Shown: in pieces, positions 8,581-16,783 of the stretch
Position numbering within the stretch: the stretch's first letter is position 1
How the letters are laid out: the number at the start of each line of letters is the position of its first letter
Origin: Nitrosomonadaceae bacterium
GTDB taxonomy: Bacteria; Pseudomonadota; Gammaproteobacteria; Burkholderiales; Usitatibacteraceae
DNA length: 30,485 nucleotides
Direction: 5' to 3'
Assembly (NCBI GenBank): GCA_021300055.1
Contig: JAJTHU010000029.1
Span: forward strand, 1-30,485
The notes under the pieces: generated by a model
Databases searched by the model: none
Seen by the model: the letters and a program-made list of their open reading frames with translations, nothing else
What the model was told of the DNA's origin: nothing
Made by a program: the position numbers and the translations under genes

Positions 8581-9993
8581 ATGGATCTTGATTTGGTGTT
8601 GCTCTTCGCTGCCGTTTTACTCGCCGCCATCGCGGCTTGGATGGCTTGGCAATCTTCGCGCCGCGTCGATGCGTTGCGCGAGGAACTGACGCGCGAACAA
8701 GAAGCGCGTCACCGTGAAATGCTGGCCGATCTGGCTGATGGACTTGCGAAGCAGGGTGAGCGCATTGCGCAAAGCCAACTCGACGCGGGCGAGCGACTGC
8801 GCGGTGCGGTGAGTCAGGAGCTCTCGCTCACGCGCGAGTCTGTCAACAAGTTGCAGCTAGAGCAGACCCAGCGGTTGGCCGACAACAAAGAAACCCTGGT
8901 GCGCGAACTACTCAACCTCACGCAGCAACTCGGGCAGAAACAAGACCAGCTCAAGGCAGAGATGCTCTCGCAGACGTTAGAACGGCTCAACGAGCAAGCC
9001 CGCGCGCAACAAGAAGCGACGGCATTGGGGCTATCGCGCGCGTTGGCACAAGTGAGTGAACGCATCGACCTCTTGGCTAAAACCAACGACACGCGTTTGG
9101 CTGAGATCAGCGGCAAGGTAAATGAGCGCCTTGACGAAGGCTTCAAGAAGACCAACGAGACCTTTGTGAATGTGATCGCGCGTTTGGCAACCATCGATGA
9201 GGCGCAGAAAAAGATCGACGGCCTCACAACCAATGTGGTCAGCCTGCAAGCGCTCCTCGGTGACAAACGCTCGCGCGGCGCGTTCGGTGAGGTGCAGCTC
9301 GAAGCCATCATCACCAATATGCTGCCGTCGAACATCTATGAGTTTCAGTACACCTTCAACCGCGGCAAGGTGCGGGCCGACTGCGTGCTGAAGCTGCCCG
9401 AGCCGACCGGCATGATCGCGATCGACTCCAAGTTTCCGCTCGAGAACTATGAGCGCATGCTGGCGAATGAGGCCTCGACGGCCGCGTTTAAGGCGGACGT
9501 CAAGAAGCACATTGAGGACATCGCGGAGAAGTACATCATCCCGGGTGAAACCGGCGATGGCGCCGTGATGTTTTTGCCGGCGGAGGCCGTGTTCGCGGAG
9601 ATTCACGCCCATCATCGCGACCTGATCGACTTTGCCGCACGTAAGCACGTATGGGTCGTCTCCCCAACCACCATGATGGCGGTGCTCAACACGGCGCTGG
9701 CGGTATTGAAGGACGTGGAGACCCGCAAGCAAGTGCACGTGATCAAGGACGCGCTCGGCAAGCTCGGCGCGGACTTCGGGCGCTTTCAGTCACGCATGGA
9801 TGACCTCGCGAAGCACATCGGCCAAGTCAGCAAAGACGTCGAGCTTGTCCACACGTCGAGCCGCAAGATTACCGATCAGTTCCAAAAAATCGAAAAAGTT
9901 GAAATCGAACCAGCCGCGCTGCCGATCACGGATATTGCCGATAATGTGGTTGCGCTACCTACCCTGAAATCCGATACCTCAAGAGAACCCTGA
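8581..9993 (+). CDS. rmuC: RmuC-family DNA recombination protein
   Basis: This protein of about 470 aa has an N-terminal membrane anchor (LDLVLLFAAVLLAAIAAWMAW), then a long coiled coil (about residues 25-225, rich in Glu/Gln/Leu), then the RmuC domain with LLGDKRSRGAFGEVQLEAII, YTFNRGKVRADCVLKLP and IAIDSKFPLENY. These resemble a restriction-endonuclease-like fold. E. coli RmuC limits recombination at inverted repeats, and its biochemical activity remains poorly defined. A TTG start at 8566 is possible, but the ATG at 8581 directly precedes the membrane anchor and does not overlap the S46 gene. The stop overlaps the next start (TGATG), so rmuC and the prolyl oligopeptidase are translationally coupled. 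No functional link between them is obvious. Confidence 0.93.
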   Translation: MDLDLVLLFAAVLLAAIAAWMAWQSSRRVDALREELTREQEARHREMLADLADGLAKQGERIAQSQLDAGERLRGAVSQELSLTRESVNKLQLEQTQRLADNKETLVRELLNLTQQLGQKQDQLKAEMLSQTLERLNEQARAQQEATALGLSRALAQVSERIDLLAKTNDTRLAEISGKVNERLDEGFKKTNETFVNVIARLATIDEAQKKIDGLTTNVVSLQALLGDKRSRGAFGEVQLEAIITNMLPSNIYEFQYTFNRGKVRADCVLKLPEPTGMIAIDSKFPLENYERMLANEASTAAFKADVKKHIEDIAEKYIIPGETGDGAVMFLPAEAVFAEIHAHHRDLIDFAARKHVWVVSPTTMMAVLNTALAVLKDVETRKQVHVIKDALGKLGADFGRFQSRMDDLAKHIGQVSKDVELVHTSSRKITDQFQKIEKVEIEPAALPITDIADNVVALPTLKSDTSREP

Positions 9994-12152
9994 TGAACGC
10001 TCAGACCCAACGACGCCACCTCCTGTCCATCGCGCTCACTGGCGCGGCGATGCTTGCGGTGTGCGCCTCATCCTTTGATGCCATGGCCCAGATCAAATAC
10101 CCAGAGACTCGCAAAGTTGAGCAGGTCGATACCTATCACGGTGTGCAAGTGGCCGATCCGTATCGGTGGTTGGAGGATGACAACAGTGCGGAAACCAAGG
10201 CGTGGGTCAAGGCGCAGAACGAAGTTACAGACAAGTTCTTGGGCGCGATGCCGCAGCGTCAAGCGGTGCGCAAGATTTACACCGACCTCTATAACTTCGA
10301 GCGCTTCGGCCTGCCGTTCAAAGAGGGTGGGCGCTACTTCTGGACGCGCAACGATGGCTTGCAGCAGCAGTCGGTGTTGTACACCGCGCGTTCGTTGACG
10401 GGCAAACCAACGGTCGCGATCGACCCAAACACCTTCTCCAAAGACGGAACGGTGGCGTTGACCGGGACGGTGCCGTCACGCGATGGTCGCTATTTGGCCT
10501 ATGGTGTGGCAGTAGCCGGGTCTGACTGGCAAGAGTGGCGCGTGCGCGACCTCAACACTGGCAAAGACACCAAAGACGTCATCAAGTGGGTGAAGTTCTC
10601 GTCGGCTGAATGGACACCGGATGGCAAGGGCTTCTTCTACTCGCGCTACGATGCACCTAAAGAAGGCGAAAAGCTCACCGGTACCAATTTTTTCCAGAAG
10701 CTTTACTACCATCGCCTCGGCACCGACCAGTCGAAAGACGTGCTGGTCTATCAGAACCCGACTGAGAAGCAGTGGGGCTTCCAAGCCCAAGTGAGCGATG
10801 ATGGTAAGACGCTCATCATTTATGTTTGGAAAGGCTCCGCCCGCAAGAACGGCCTGATCTTTATGCCGCTGAAGAACGGCTCGTTCGTACCCGGCGTGCC
10901 GCAAACAATTACGCTCGATTTCGATGCGGAGTACGCGCCACTAGGCGCGCACGGCTCAACGCTTTGGGTGCGGACCGACAAGGGTGCGCCTAAGGGGCGC
11001 ATTGTGGCGATCGACCTCAACAATCGCGCCCACGACAAATGGCGCACCGTCGTTGCGGAGACAACTGACACGTTGACGAACGCGAGCCTCGTCGGCGCCA
11101 AGTTGATCGCGCAATACCTGCAGCATGCGGCGACGGCTGTTCACCTGCATTCGTTGAACGGGGAACTGGAGCGCAAGGTTACGCTACCGGGCGTCGGCTC
11201 GGCTGGGGGTTTTGGCGGCCGCTTCAAGGACACCGAGACCTTCTACAGCTACACCAGCCTGACGACTCCCGCTGAGATCTATCGTTTCGACCTCGTTTCG
11301 GGTAAATCCACGCTGTTCAAGCGTCCGAAGACAGCCTTCGACACGACCCAGTACGAAACGCGTCGGGAATTCGTCACCAGCAAAGACGGGACGCGCTTCC
11401 CGATCTTCATTGCACACCGCAAGGGACTGAAGCTCGACGGCAACAATCCGACCTTGTTGTATGGATACGGCGGCTTCAACGTGCCCGAAACGCCAAGCTA
11501 TCGCGTGACCGCGTCTACCTGGATGCAAATGGGCGGCGTGTATGTCAGCGCGTCGATTCGCGGCGGCGGTGAGTATGGCGCCGAGTGGCACGAAGCGGGC
11601 ACCAAGCTCAGAAAACAGAACGTGTTTGATGACTTCATCGCCGCAGGCGAGTGGCTGGTTGCGAACAAAATCACTCAGCCATCGAAGTTGGCGATTAACG
11701 GCGGCTCAAACGGCGGCCTGCTCGTTGGTGCAGTGGTGAATCAGCGGCCTGAGCTGTTTGGTGCCGCTATCCCGCAGGTGGGCGTGATGGATATGCTGCG
11801 CTTCCACAAGTTCACGATCGGTTGGGCGTGGGTGTCGGACTACGGTTCATCGGATAACGCGGAAGAGTTCAAGGCGCTGCGTGCGTATTCGCCGCTACAC
11901 AACATCCAATCTGGCAAGAAGTACCCGCCGATTTTGATCACGACCGCTGACCACGACGATCGCGTCGTGCCCGCTCACAGCTTCAAGTACGCGGCTGCGC
12001 TACAAGCTGCTGACACGGGCAACGCGCCTAAGTTGATCCGCATCGAGGTGAGTGCAGGCCACGGCGCGGGCAAACCGACATCCATGATCATCGACGAGCG
12101 CAGCGACATCCTCTCCTTTATTGCGAATGCATTTGGGATGGAAGTGAAGTAA
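9993..12152 (+). CDS. Prolyl oligopeptidase (S9A)
   Basis: This 719-aa serine peptidase has an N-terminal hydrophobic stretch (LLSIALTGAAMLAVCASSFDAMA) that looks like a signal peptide, followed by the S9A start YPETRKVEQVDTYHGVQVADPYRWLEDD. A seven-bladed propeller spans about residues 75-420 and gates a C-terminal hydrolase domain. The triad is visible: Ser about 572 in GGSNGGLL, Asp about 656 in DHDDRVVP and His about 690 in GHGAGKP. The family cleaves after Pro in peptides shorter than about 30 residues. The length matches the usual 690-720. Together with the S46 DPP7-like and S9C enzymes it would give a periplasmic route for digesting small peptides, including proline-containing ones (inference). 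The ATG at 9993 overlaps the rmuC stop by 1 nt. Confidence 0.95.
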   Translation: MNAQTQRRHLLSIALTGAAMLAVCASSFDAMAQIKYPETRKVEQVDTYHGVQVADPYRWLEDDNSAETKAWVKAQNEVTDKFLGAMPQRQAVRKIYTDLYNFERFGLPFKEGGRYFWTRNDGLQQQSVLYTARSLTGKPTVAIDPNTFSKDGTVALTGTVPSRDGRYLAYGVAVAGSDWQEWRVRDLNTGKDTKDVIKWVKFSSAEWTPDGKGFFYSRYDAPKEGEKLTGTNFFQKLYYHRLGTDQSKDVLVYQNPTEKQWGFQAQVSDDGKTLIIYVWKGSARKNGLIFMPLKNGSFVPGVPQTITLDFDAEYAPLGAHGSTLWVRTDKGAPKGRIVAIDLNNRAHDKWRTVVAETTDTLTNASLVGAKLIAQYLQHAATAVHLHSLNGELERKVTLPGVGSAGGFGGRFKDTETFYSYTSLTTPAEIYRFDLVSGKSTLFKRPKTAFDTTQYETRREFVTSKDGTRFPIFIAHRKGLKLDGNNPTLLYGYGGFNVPETPSYRVTASTWMQMGGVYVSASIRGGGEYGAEWHEAGTKLRKQNVFDDFIAAGEWLVANKITQPSKLAINGGSNGGLLVGAVVNQRPELFGAAIPQVGVMDMLRFHKFTIGWAWVSDYGSSDNAEEFKALRAYSPLHNIQSGKKYPPILITTADHDDRVVPAHSFKYAAALQAADTGNAPKLIRIEVSAGHGAGKPTSMIIDERSDILSFIANAFGMEVK

Positions 12153-12155
12153 CCC

Positions 12156-12674
12156 ATGAAGCTGATCGCCATCGCGGGCTACTCGGGTAGCGGCAAGACC
12201 ACCCTGATCGAAAAGGTCATCCCCCAGTTGGTGATGGAGGGCTTGCGCGTGTCGCTCATCAAACACGCGCATCATGAGTTTGATGTGGACGTACCCGGCA
12301 AGGACTCGCACCGCCATCGCATGGCAGGTGCGACCGAGGTGCTTGTCACATCCAGCAATCGCTGGGCACTGATGCACGAACTGCGTGGAGCGCCCGAGCC
12401 GACGTTGGAAGAGCAGCTCGCGCATTTCTCGCCGTGCGATTTGGTGATCGTCGAAGGCTGGAAGCACCATGCCATCCCAAAGATCGAAGTACACCGCAAG
12501 CTCGCCGATAAACCGCTGCTGTTCGTTGAGGATAAGCACGTTGTCGCGGTGGCAACCGATGAGAAGCTCGCCACGGATCTCCCGCAGTTTGGGCTAGAAG
12601 ACGCAGAAGGGGTTGCGCGCTTCATCATCGAATATCTTGGACTGAAAAAATCCGTCTTGCAGAGAGTGAAGTGA
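12156..12674 (+). CDS. mobB: Molybdopterin-guanine dinucleotide biosynthesis adapter MobB
   Basis: This 172-aa P-loop protein has its Walker A motif GYSGSGKTTL at residues 8-17, followed by SLIKHAHHEFDVDVPGKDSHRHRMAGA and LVIVEGWKHHAIPKIEV, the diagnostic MobB motifs. MobB binds GTP and assists MobA in attaching GMP to molybdopterin. mobA is not in the window. The gene starts 3 nt after the prolyl oligopeptidase stop and overlaps moaD by 1 nt (TGATG), so mobB-moaD-moaE form one unit. In many proteobacteria moeA sits between mobB and moaD. Here it is absent from that place. Confidence 0.95.
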   Translation: MKLIAIAGYSGSGKTTLIEKVIPQLVMEGLRVSLIKHAHHEFDVDVPGKDSHRHRMAGATEVLVTSSNRWALMHELRGAPEPTLEEQLAHFSPCDLVIVEGWKHHAIPKIEVHRKLADKPLLFVEDKHVVAVATDEKLATDLPQFGLEDAEGVARFIIEYLGLKKSVLQRVK

Positions 12675-12925
12675 TGTTGAAGGTGCTGTATTTCGCGGCA
12701 CTCCGCGAGGCGATTGGTGTGGCCGAAGAGAGAGTTGCTTTGCCGGCGCCCGCCACAGTTGGCGCGCTGGTCGAAGCGCTGCGTGCACGTGATGGCAAGT
12801 ACGCCGATGCGCTGGCCCCTTCCCGGCGCTGGCGCGTGGCGGTGAACCAAGACATGGTTGGACTCGATGCCGCGCTCAAGGCCGGTGATGAGGTCGCCAT
12901 TTTTCCGCCGGTGACCGGTGGGTAG
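12674..12925 (+). CDS. moaD: Molybdopterin synthase small subunit MoaD
   Basis: This 83-aa ubiquitin-like sulfur carrier begins MLKVLYFAALREAIGVAEE and ends in AIFPPVTGG. The C-terminal Gly-Gly is adenylated and converted to a thiocarboxylate, which donates sulfur to precursor Z in the MoaD/MoaE heterotetramer. A GTG at 12671 is in frame, but the ATG at 12674 overlapping the mobB stop is the natural start. Its length is typical for the family. The next gene, moaE, encodes its obligate partner. Confidence 0.96.
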   Translation: MLKVLYFAALREAIGVAEERVALPAPATVGALVEALRARDGKYADALAPSRRWRVAVNQDMVGLDAALKAGDEVAIFPPVTGG

Positions 12926-12926
12926 C

Positions 12927-13397
12927 ATGCCGACGATCCGCCTCCAAACCGAAGACTTTGACCTCTCGCACGAGTGCGCCGCGATCCGCGACCGCAGTCG
13001 CGCGATTGGCGCCATTGCGTCTTTCGTCGGTGTGGTGCGCGATATGAACGATGGATCGGGCGTTTCGAGCATGACGCTTGAGCACTACCCGGGCATGACC
13101 GAGCGCGCGCTCGAAAAAATCGTCGCGGAGGCTAGCCAACGCTGGGATGTGATCGACGCGACGGTCATTCACCGTGTCGGTACGCTACAGCCGCAGGACC
13201 AAATCGTGCTCGTGGTGGTTGCATCTGCGCACCGGGGCCATGCGTTCGCGGCGTGTGAATTCATCATGGACTACCTCAAGACGGACGCGCCGTTCTGGAA
13301 AAAAGAAGCGACTCCTCAAGGCACACGTTGGGTCGAGGCGCGCGCGAGCGACGACGACGCCAAGCAGCGCTGGGACAGCAAAGGCTCCGCAACTTAA
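12927..13397 (+). CDS. moaE: Molybdopterin synthase catalytic subunit MoaE
   Basis: This 156-aa MoaE family protein has the motifs AIASFVGVVRDMNDG, MTLEHYPGMTERAL, IHRVGTLQPQDQIVLVVVASAHRGHAF and DAPFWKKEATPQGTRWVEA. The last includes the active-site lysines that bind the cyclic pyranopterin substrate. It uses the MoaD thiocarboxylate to form the dithiolene of molybdopterin. A GTG at 12918 overlaps moaD, but the ATG at 12927, 1 nt after the moaD stop, gives the canonical N-terminus. The product pathway supplies Moco to enzymes such as SoxC, encoded 4 kb downstream (contextual inference). Confidence 0.95.
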   Translation: MPTIRLQTEDFDLSHECAAIRDRSRAIGAIASFVGVVRDMNDGSGVSSMTLEHYPGMTERALEKIVAEASQRWDVIDATVIHRVGTLQPQDQIVLVVVASAHRGHAFAACEFIMDYLKTDAPFWKKEATPQGTRWVEARASDDDAKQRWDSKGSAT

Positions 13398-13412
13398 CCT
13401 TTCCCTCTCGAT

Positions 13413-13793
13413 ATGACCGCATCCCCCAAATCGACCGCACGCAATGTGCTCGGCGGACCTCTGGAAGCTTGCTGCTTCGAACCAATGACCGGCTACTTTC
13501 GCGATGGCTTTTGCCACACGATCGATGAGGACCGCGGCTCCCACACGGTCTGCGCGATCATGACGGACGAATTCTTGGCGTTCTCCAAAGCGCAGGGGAA
13601 TGATCTGTCTACTCCGCGCCCTGAATACGCCTTCCCCGGCTTAAAGGCCGGCGACAAGTGGTGCGTGTGCGTATCGCGTTGGGAGGAAGCCTTCGTCGTC
13701 GGCAAAGCGCCGAAGGTCGTGCTTGAAGCCACGCACGAGCGCGCGCTCGATGTCGTGTCGCTCGACGAGCTGCGTGCCAACGCAGTGATCTAG
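13413..13793 (+). CDS. DUF2237 family protein
   Basis: This 126-aa protein is recognisable as the DUF2237 family by ARNVLGGPLEACC, MTGYFRDGFCHT, SHTVCAIMTDEFLAFSKAQG, NDLSTPRPEYAFPGLKAGDKWCVCVSRW and a C-terminal VVLEATHERALDVVSLDEL. Seven cysteines are present, and those in the GFCHT, TVCAIM and KWCVC motifs are part of the family pattern. This suggests a metal or redox role, but no function is established that I can name. It starts 15 nt after moaE and may be co-transcribed with the Moco genes, though the association could be incidental. The palindromic repeat copy 3 lies 27 nt downstream. Confidence 0.9.
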   Translation: MTASPKSTARNVLGGPLEACCFEPMTGYFRDGFCHTIDEDRGSHTVCAIMTDEFLAFSKAQGNDLSTPRPEYAFPGLKAGDKWCVCVSRWEEAFVVGKAPKVVLEATHERALDVVSLDELRANAVI

Positions 13794-13820
13794 GCGTCCT
13801 CCACCAAAACTCGCCTATCC

Positions 13821-13844
13821 GCGGGCGGTTTCAGGCGAAAGCGC
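13821..13844. repeat. Interspersed palindrome, copy 3 (half unit, inverted)
   Basis: GCGGGCGGTTTCAGGC matches the reverse complement of the right arm of the 4214-4252 copy at 15 of 16 positions. The TTTCCAGCC arm is missing. Flanking TCGCCT (13811-13816) and AGGCGA (13833-13838) can still pair. It lies just after the DUF2237 gene. Confidence 0.5.
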
Positions 13845-13918
13845 GGTATCGACAGCAAATCCCGACCTACTGCGGCGAGTCGGGGCGGTATAGCTCACTC
13901 ACGGAAGCGGGCGAGGCG

Positions 13919-14290
13919 ATGCTTCAGTTCGTCGGCAAAGCGCTGCGCTGTGACGCCGTTGCGGTCGGTGAGTGGAGGCCTGCTGGCACAGGTGCGGGCT
14001 ACTCGCCCGGCGCCGCCTGCTACGGCAACGCGTACGAGCAAACCTACGCGCTGTGCGGTAGTGGCGCGCTCCTCCGCTTCGTGTTTTTCGAATTGCCCTC
14101 AGAAACGGACTCGCCCGTCGAGTCGAGCGACCGCCTTCCCACCCTTGACGTTCCAAGCAATCGCATCGAAGCCGCAGCCTCGAAGGTGGTAGCGATTCGA
14201 AACGCCTCAACGCCTACGGCATCTGCGCCGGGTGTGCCACAGCGCGTGGTGCTGGTCAATTCAGCGCAGTCTGCGGTGATGGGGCGGTAG
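13919..14290 (+). CDS. Possible 5'-truncated hypothetical gene
   Basis: From the ATG the frame encodes 123 aa, but it stays open upstream through at least 13790 with plausible residues (TYCGESGRYSSLTEAGEA before the ATG) and no ATG, GTG or TTG in the intergenic part. The peptide CYGNAYEQTYALCGSGALLRFVFFELP looks protein-like. The C-terminal part is Ser/Ala/Thr-rich and low in structure. No ribosome-binding site is evident. It is most likely the remainder of a small exported protein that lost its 5' end, perhaps where the palindromic repeat now lies. I do not recognise a family, and a chance open frame in GC-rich DNA is not excluded. Confidence 0.35.
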   Translation: MLQFVGKALRCDAVAVGEWRPAGTGAGYSPGAACYGNAYEQTYALCGSGALLRFVFFELPSETDSPVESSDRLPTLDVPSNRIEAAASKVVAIRNASTPTASAPGVPQRVVLVNSAQSAVMGR

Positions 14291-14393
14291 GGATACCGAT
14301 CAAAGCGTACGTTGTCGGCATTCGCATATTTACAGCTACCTAAATATCATCCGACTCCGCGAACCAAAGCCCGTTCGGATAATTGACCTTCTG

Positions 14394-14915
14394 TTAGCTG
14401 TGATAAATGCCTGCGCGGACAATGTTGCGCGGGTTGATGAAGAGCGTGCGCTGCTCTCCGGCCTTGGCAACAATCGCGTGCTCTGTTTCGAGCAGGGCCT
14501 CCAGAGACATCGGTGAACGGCCCACCGCGCGCAAGTACAACTCGCTGCCGTCAACAAGCGATAGCTCCACCAACACTTCGAGCAAGCGCTGCTGCTTCTC
14601 GACGAACGCGGTCCGCCAACGTGGCCACTACCGCGCCAAAAGCGCTTCGTATTCGCTGCGATCGGCGAGTTGGGTCACATGATCGAAGCCTGGTGGAAGC
14701 GTGCAATCCACGGTAAGGTCGGTTTCAACTTCTACCCAACACACGTGTTCGGTATTGATGAGGTTGAACGGATTACTAACGCCGATGGCGACCGAGCGGG
14801 ATGCGAAGATCCGCTCGGCGGTGAGACGATGTAGCACACGTTCGGCGGCACCGGGGCTGGGCTGGCTGTAACTTCCGACTTTGCCGTCGGCACGGTGGAT
14901 ACGAATATTTAGCAA
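14394..14915 (-). pseudogene. Hypothetical gene interrupted by a single in-frame TAG
   Basis: On the minus strand a frame runs from a TTG at 14915 to a stop at 14394, 173 codons, broken only by one TAG at 14630-14628. Before it the product reads LNIRIHRADGKVGSYSQPSP to SEYEALLAR. After it the product continues in the same frame with WPRWRTAFVEKQQRLLEVLVELSLVDGSELYLRAVGRSP and ends INPRNIVRAGIYHS. Both halves look like real protein and belong together. The codons around the break are CGG-TAG-TGG. It may be a recent nonsense mutation, a sequencing error or, less likely, stop-codon readthrough. Only a TTG start is available. Upstream in frame is a TAA. The family is not recognised. Confidence 0.6.
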
Positions 14916-15106
14916 GGGCGCACTTTACCGCAGCTCATTTGATGCTTTCGCTCGCTCGCGTATTCCTACAAGTCTGACCGCACTTCCATCGCGCGGTCGC
15001 GCTCTGCTTAGCCGCTAGAATCCTTGTAGATCGTCTGATTTGACCAAGCCGTAAGGCTTACAAAGGCGTGATCAACGGTCGGCCCCAATGTTCACATAAG
15101 GACACC

Positions 15107-16774
15107 ATGCTCTCGTGCAACGCTTGGGTTGAAGGCTGGGGCACGGACCCATTGCCGAACCACCACTTCGCATCGAGCGTGATGCGCAGATTTGTGGGAG
15201 GCATTGGAATACTGTTGTGCGCACTCATTGTCCCCGGCGCGGCGGTTGAGGCAAAGACCTTGCGCATCGCGCTATCCGATGATGCCACTACGTTGGACCC
15301 CCATGTTGCCGATCTGATTGCCAACAATCGCCTGTTGCACAACATCTACGATGGGCTAGTCACGCGCGATAAAGATTTTAAGATCGCGCCCGCACTCGCC
15401 GTTTCTTGGTCGCAGCCAGATGCAAAAACGTGGCGCTTCAAGCTCCGGCCGAATGTGAAGTTTCACGACGGTTCGCCGTTCACCGAGGATGACGTCGTGT
15501 TCTCGCTTAACCGTGTCCTGCATCCGTTGTCGGCACTGCGCGCCAGCGTGCTCGGCGTGGCATCGGCAAGGCGCGTCGATGACCTCACGGTGGACTTCAT
15601 CATGGCAGAGCCAAACGCGGTGCTGCTCAACCACTTGGTGAGTTTTCGCATCATGTCAAAGGCATGGAGCACCAAAAACGGCAGCGCGGTGCCGCAAAAC
15701 TACAAGGACAAGGAAGAAACCTTCGCTGCGCGCAACACCAATGGCACTGGCCCATTCAGATTGGTCTCACGCCAACCGGATGTGCGGACGGTCTTAGCTG
15801 AGCACCGTGATTGGTGGGGCAGGGCGCCAAGCGCGTACGCGAGTGAAATGGGCGATCTCACGCAAGTTGAGTGGATGCCAATTAAATCGACGGCGACGCG
15901 GATCGCGGCGTTGCTCTCCGGCACAGTCGACCTGGTGCTCGACCCTCCCGTGCAGGACCGTGATCGCATCAAGAACACGCCGGGCTTCAAACTTCAGCTT
16001 GGCAGCGAGCCACGCGTGTTCTTCTTGGCGGTGGATGTGCATCGCGATGAGTTGCTCTACAGCAGCATCAAGGGGAAAAACCCGTTCAAGGATTTGCGTG
16101 TGCGGCAGGCGATGGCATTGGCTGTCGACGTTGACCTCTTGGTTAAGAAGGTCAATCGTGGCTATGGTCGCCCGACGGCGCTTATCGTGGGGAAAGAAGT
16201 CCAGGGCTACGCGGCTGAGCTTGATCGCCGGTCGCCAGCAGACGTCAGCCGCGCTCGGAAATTGATGGCGGAGGCGGGCTACGCGCAGGGTTTTGAGGTG
16301 ACACTCGATTGTCTGAACCAAGTGCTGTTCAGCGAGTTCTGCCAAGGCATATTGCCGATGCTCGCGCAGATCGGCATCCGCACAAAGCTAAATCTCGTTT
16401 CGTTTACCAACATCTTTCCGAAGCTCCAAAAGTTTGATTCGAGCTTCTACATCATGGGCTACGGCGCGCAACCGATGGACGCGCTCGCGCCGATGCAGTC
16501 CTTGCTAAGGAGCGTGGACGAGAAGCGCAGCGACGTCAATAACTGGGGTCGCTACAACAACCGCCAACTCGATGCGCTTTTTGTGAAGATTGGCCGCGAG
16601 CAAAACATGGCTGCACGGGATGCGCTAATCCGCGAAGCGCTAATGGTGGTGCGCGATGACCTTCCTGTGATTCCGCTCATCCAGACGGTGCATGCGTGGG
16701 CAATGCGCAGCAACGTCGACGCGCCTTTCGTGCCTAATAGCCTGCCGTACTTCTACCGGTTTTCGGTGAAGTAA
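15107..16774 (+). CDS. ABC transporter substrate-binding protein, family 5 (peptide/nickel/opine type)
   Basis: This is a 555-aa periplasmic solute-binding protein of the SBP_bac_5 class. A hydrophobic signal (FVGGIGILLCALIVPGAAVEA) is followed by KTLRIALSDDATTLDPHVADLIANNRLLHNIYDGLVTRD, the family's N-terminal signature, then WRFKLRPNVKFHDGSPFTEDDVVFSLNRV and NGTGPFRLV. It would bind oligopeptides or related solutes for an ABC importer, but no permease or ATPase genes are adjacent, so it is an orphan. The start is uncertain: the ATG at 15107 has AAGGA 6 nt upstream, the ATG at 15182 gives a shorter, more typical signal peptide, and 15068 is also open. The gene converges with the ArsR-type regulator, 9 nt from its stop. 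Confidence 0.9.
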   Translation: MLSCNAWVEGWGTDPLPNHHFASSVMRRFVGGIGILLCALIVPGAAVEAKTLRIALSDDATTLDPHVADLIANNRLLHNIYDGLVTRDKDFKIAPALAVSWSQPDAKTWRFKLRPNVKFHDGSPFTEDDVVFSLNRVLHPLSALRASVLGVASARRVDDLTVDFIMAEPNAVLLNHLVSFRIMSKAWSTKNGSAVPQNYKDKEETFAARNTNGTGPFRLVSRQPDVRTVLAEHRDWWGRAPSAYASEMGDLTQVEWMPIKSTATRIAALLSGTVDLVLDPPVQDRDRIKNTPGFKLQLGSEPRVFFLAVDVHRDELLYSSIKGKNPFKDLRVRQAMALAVDVDLLVKKVNRGYGRPTALIVGKEVQGYAAELDRRSPADVSRARKLMAEAGYAQGFEVTLDCLNQVLFSEFCQGILPMLAQIGIRTKLNLVSFTNIFPKLQKFDSSFYIMGYGAQPMDALAPMQSLLRSVDEKRSDVNNWGRYNNRQLDALFVKIGREQNMAARDALIREALMVVRDDLPVIPLIQTVHAWAMRSNVDAPFVPNSLPYFYRFSVK

Positions 16775-16783
16775 CAGCGACGT

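Noticed and set aside
9031..9738. 235-aa minus-strand open frame opposite rmuC
   Set aside because: It is antisense to the conserved RmuC domain. The His/Leu/Arg-rich product has no recognisable domain.
12272..13072. 266-aa minus-strand open frame opposite mobB/moaD
   Set aside because: It is antisense to three clearly recognised, overlapping Moco genes. Its composition (Arg/Ser/Pro-rich) is that of a GC-rich shadow frame.
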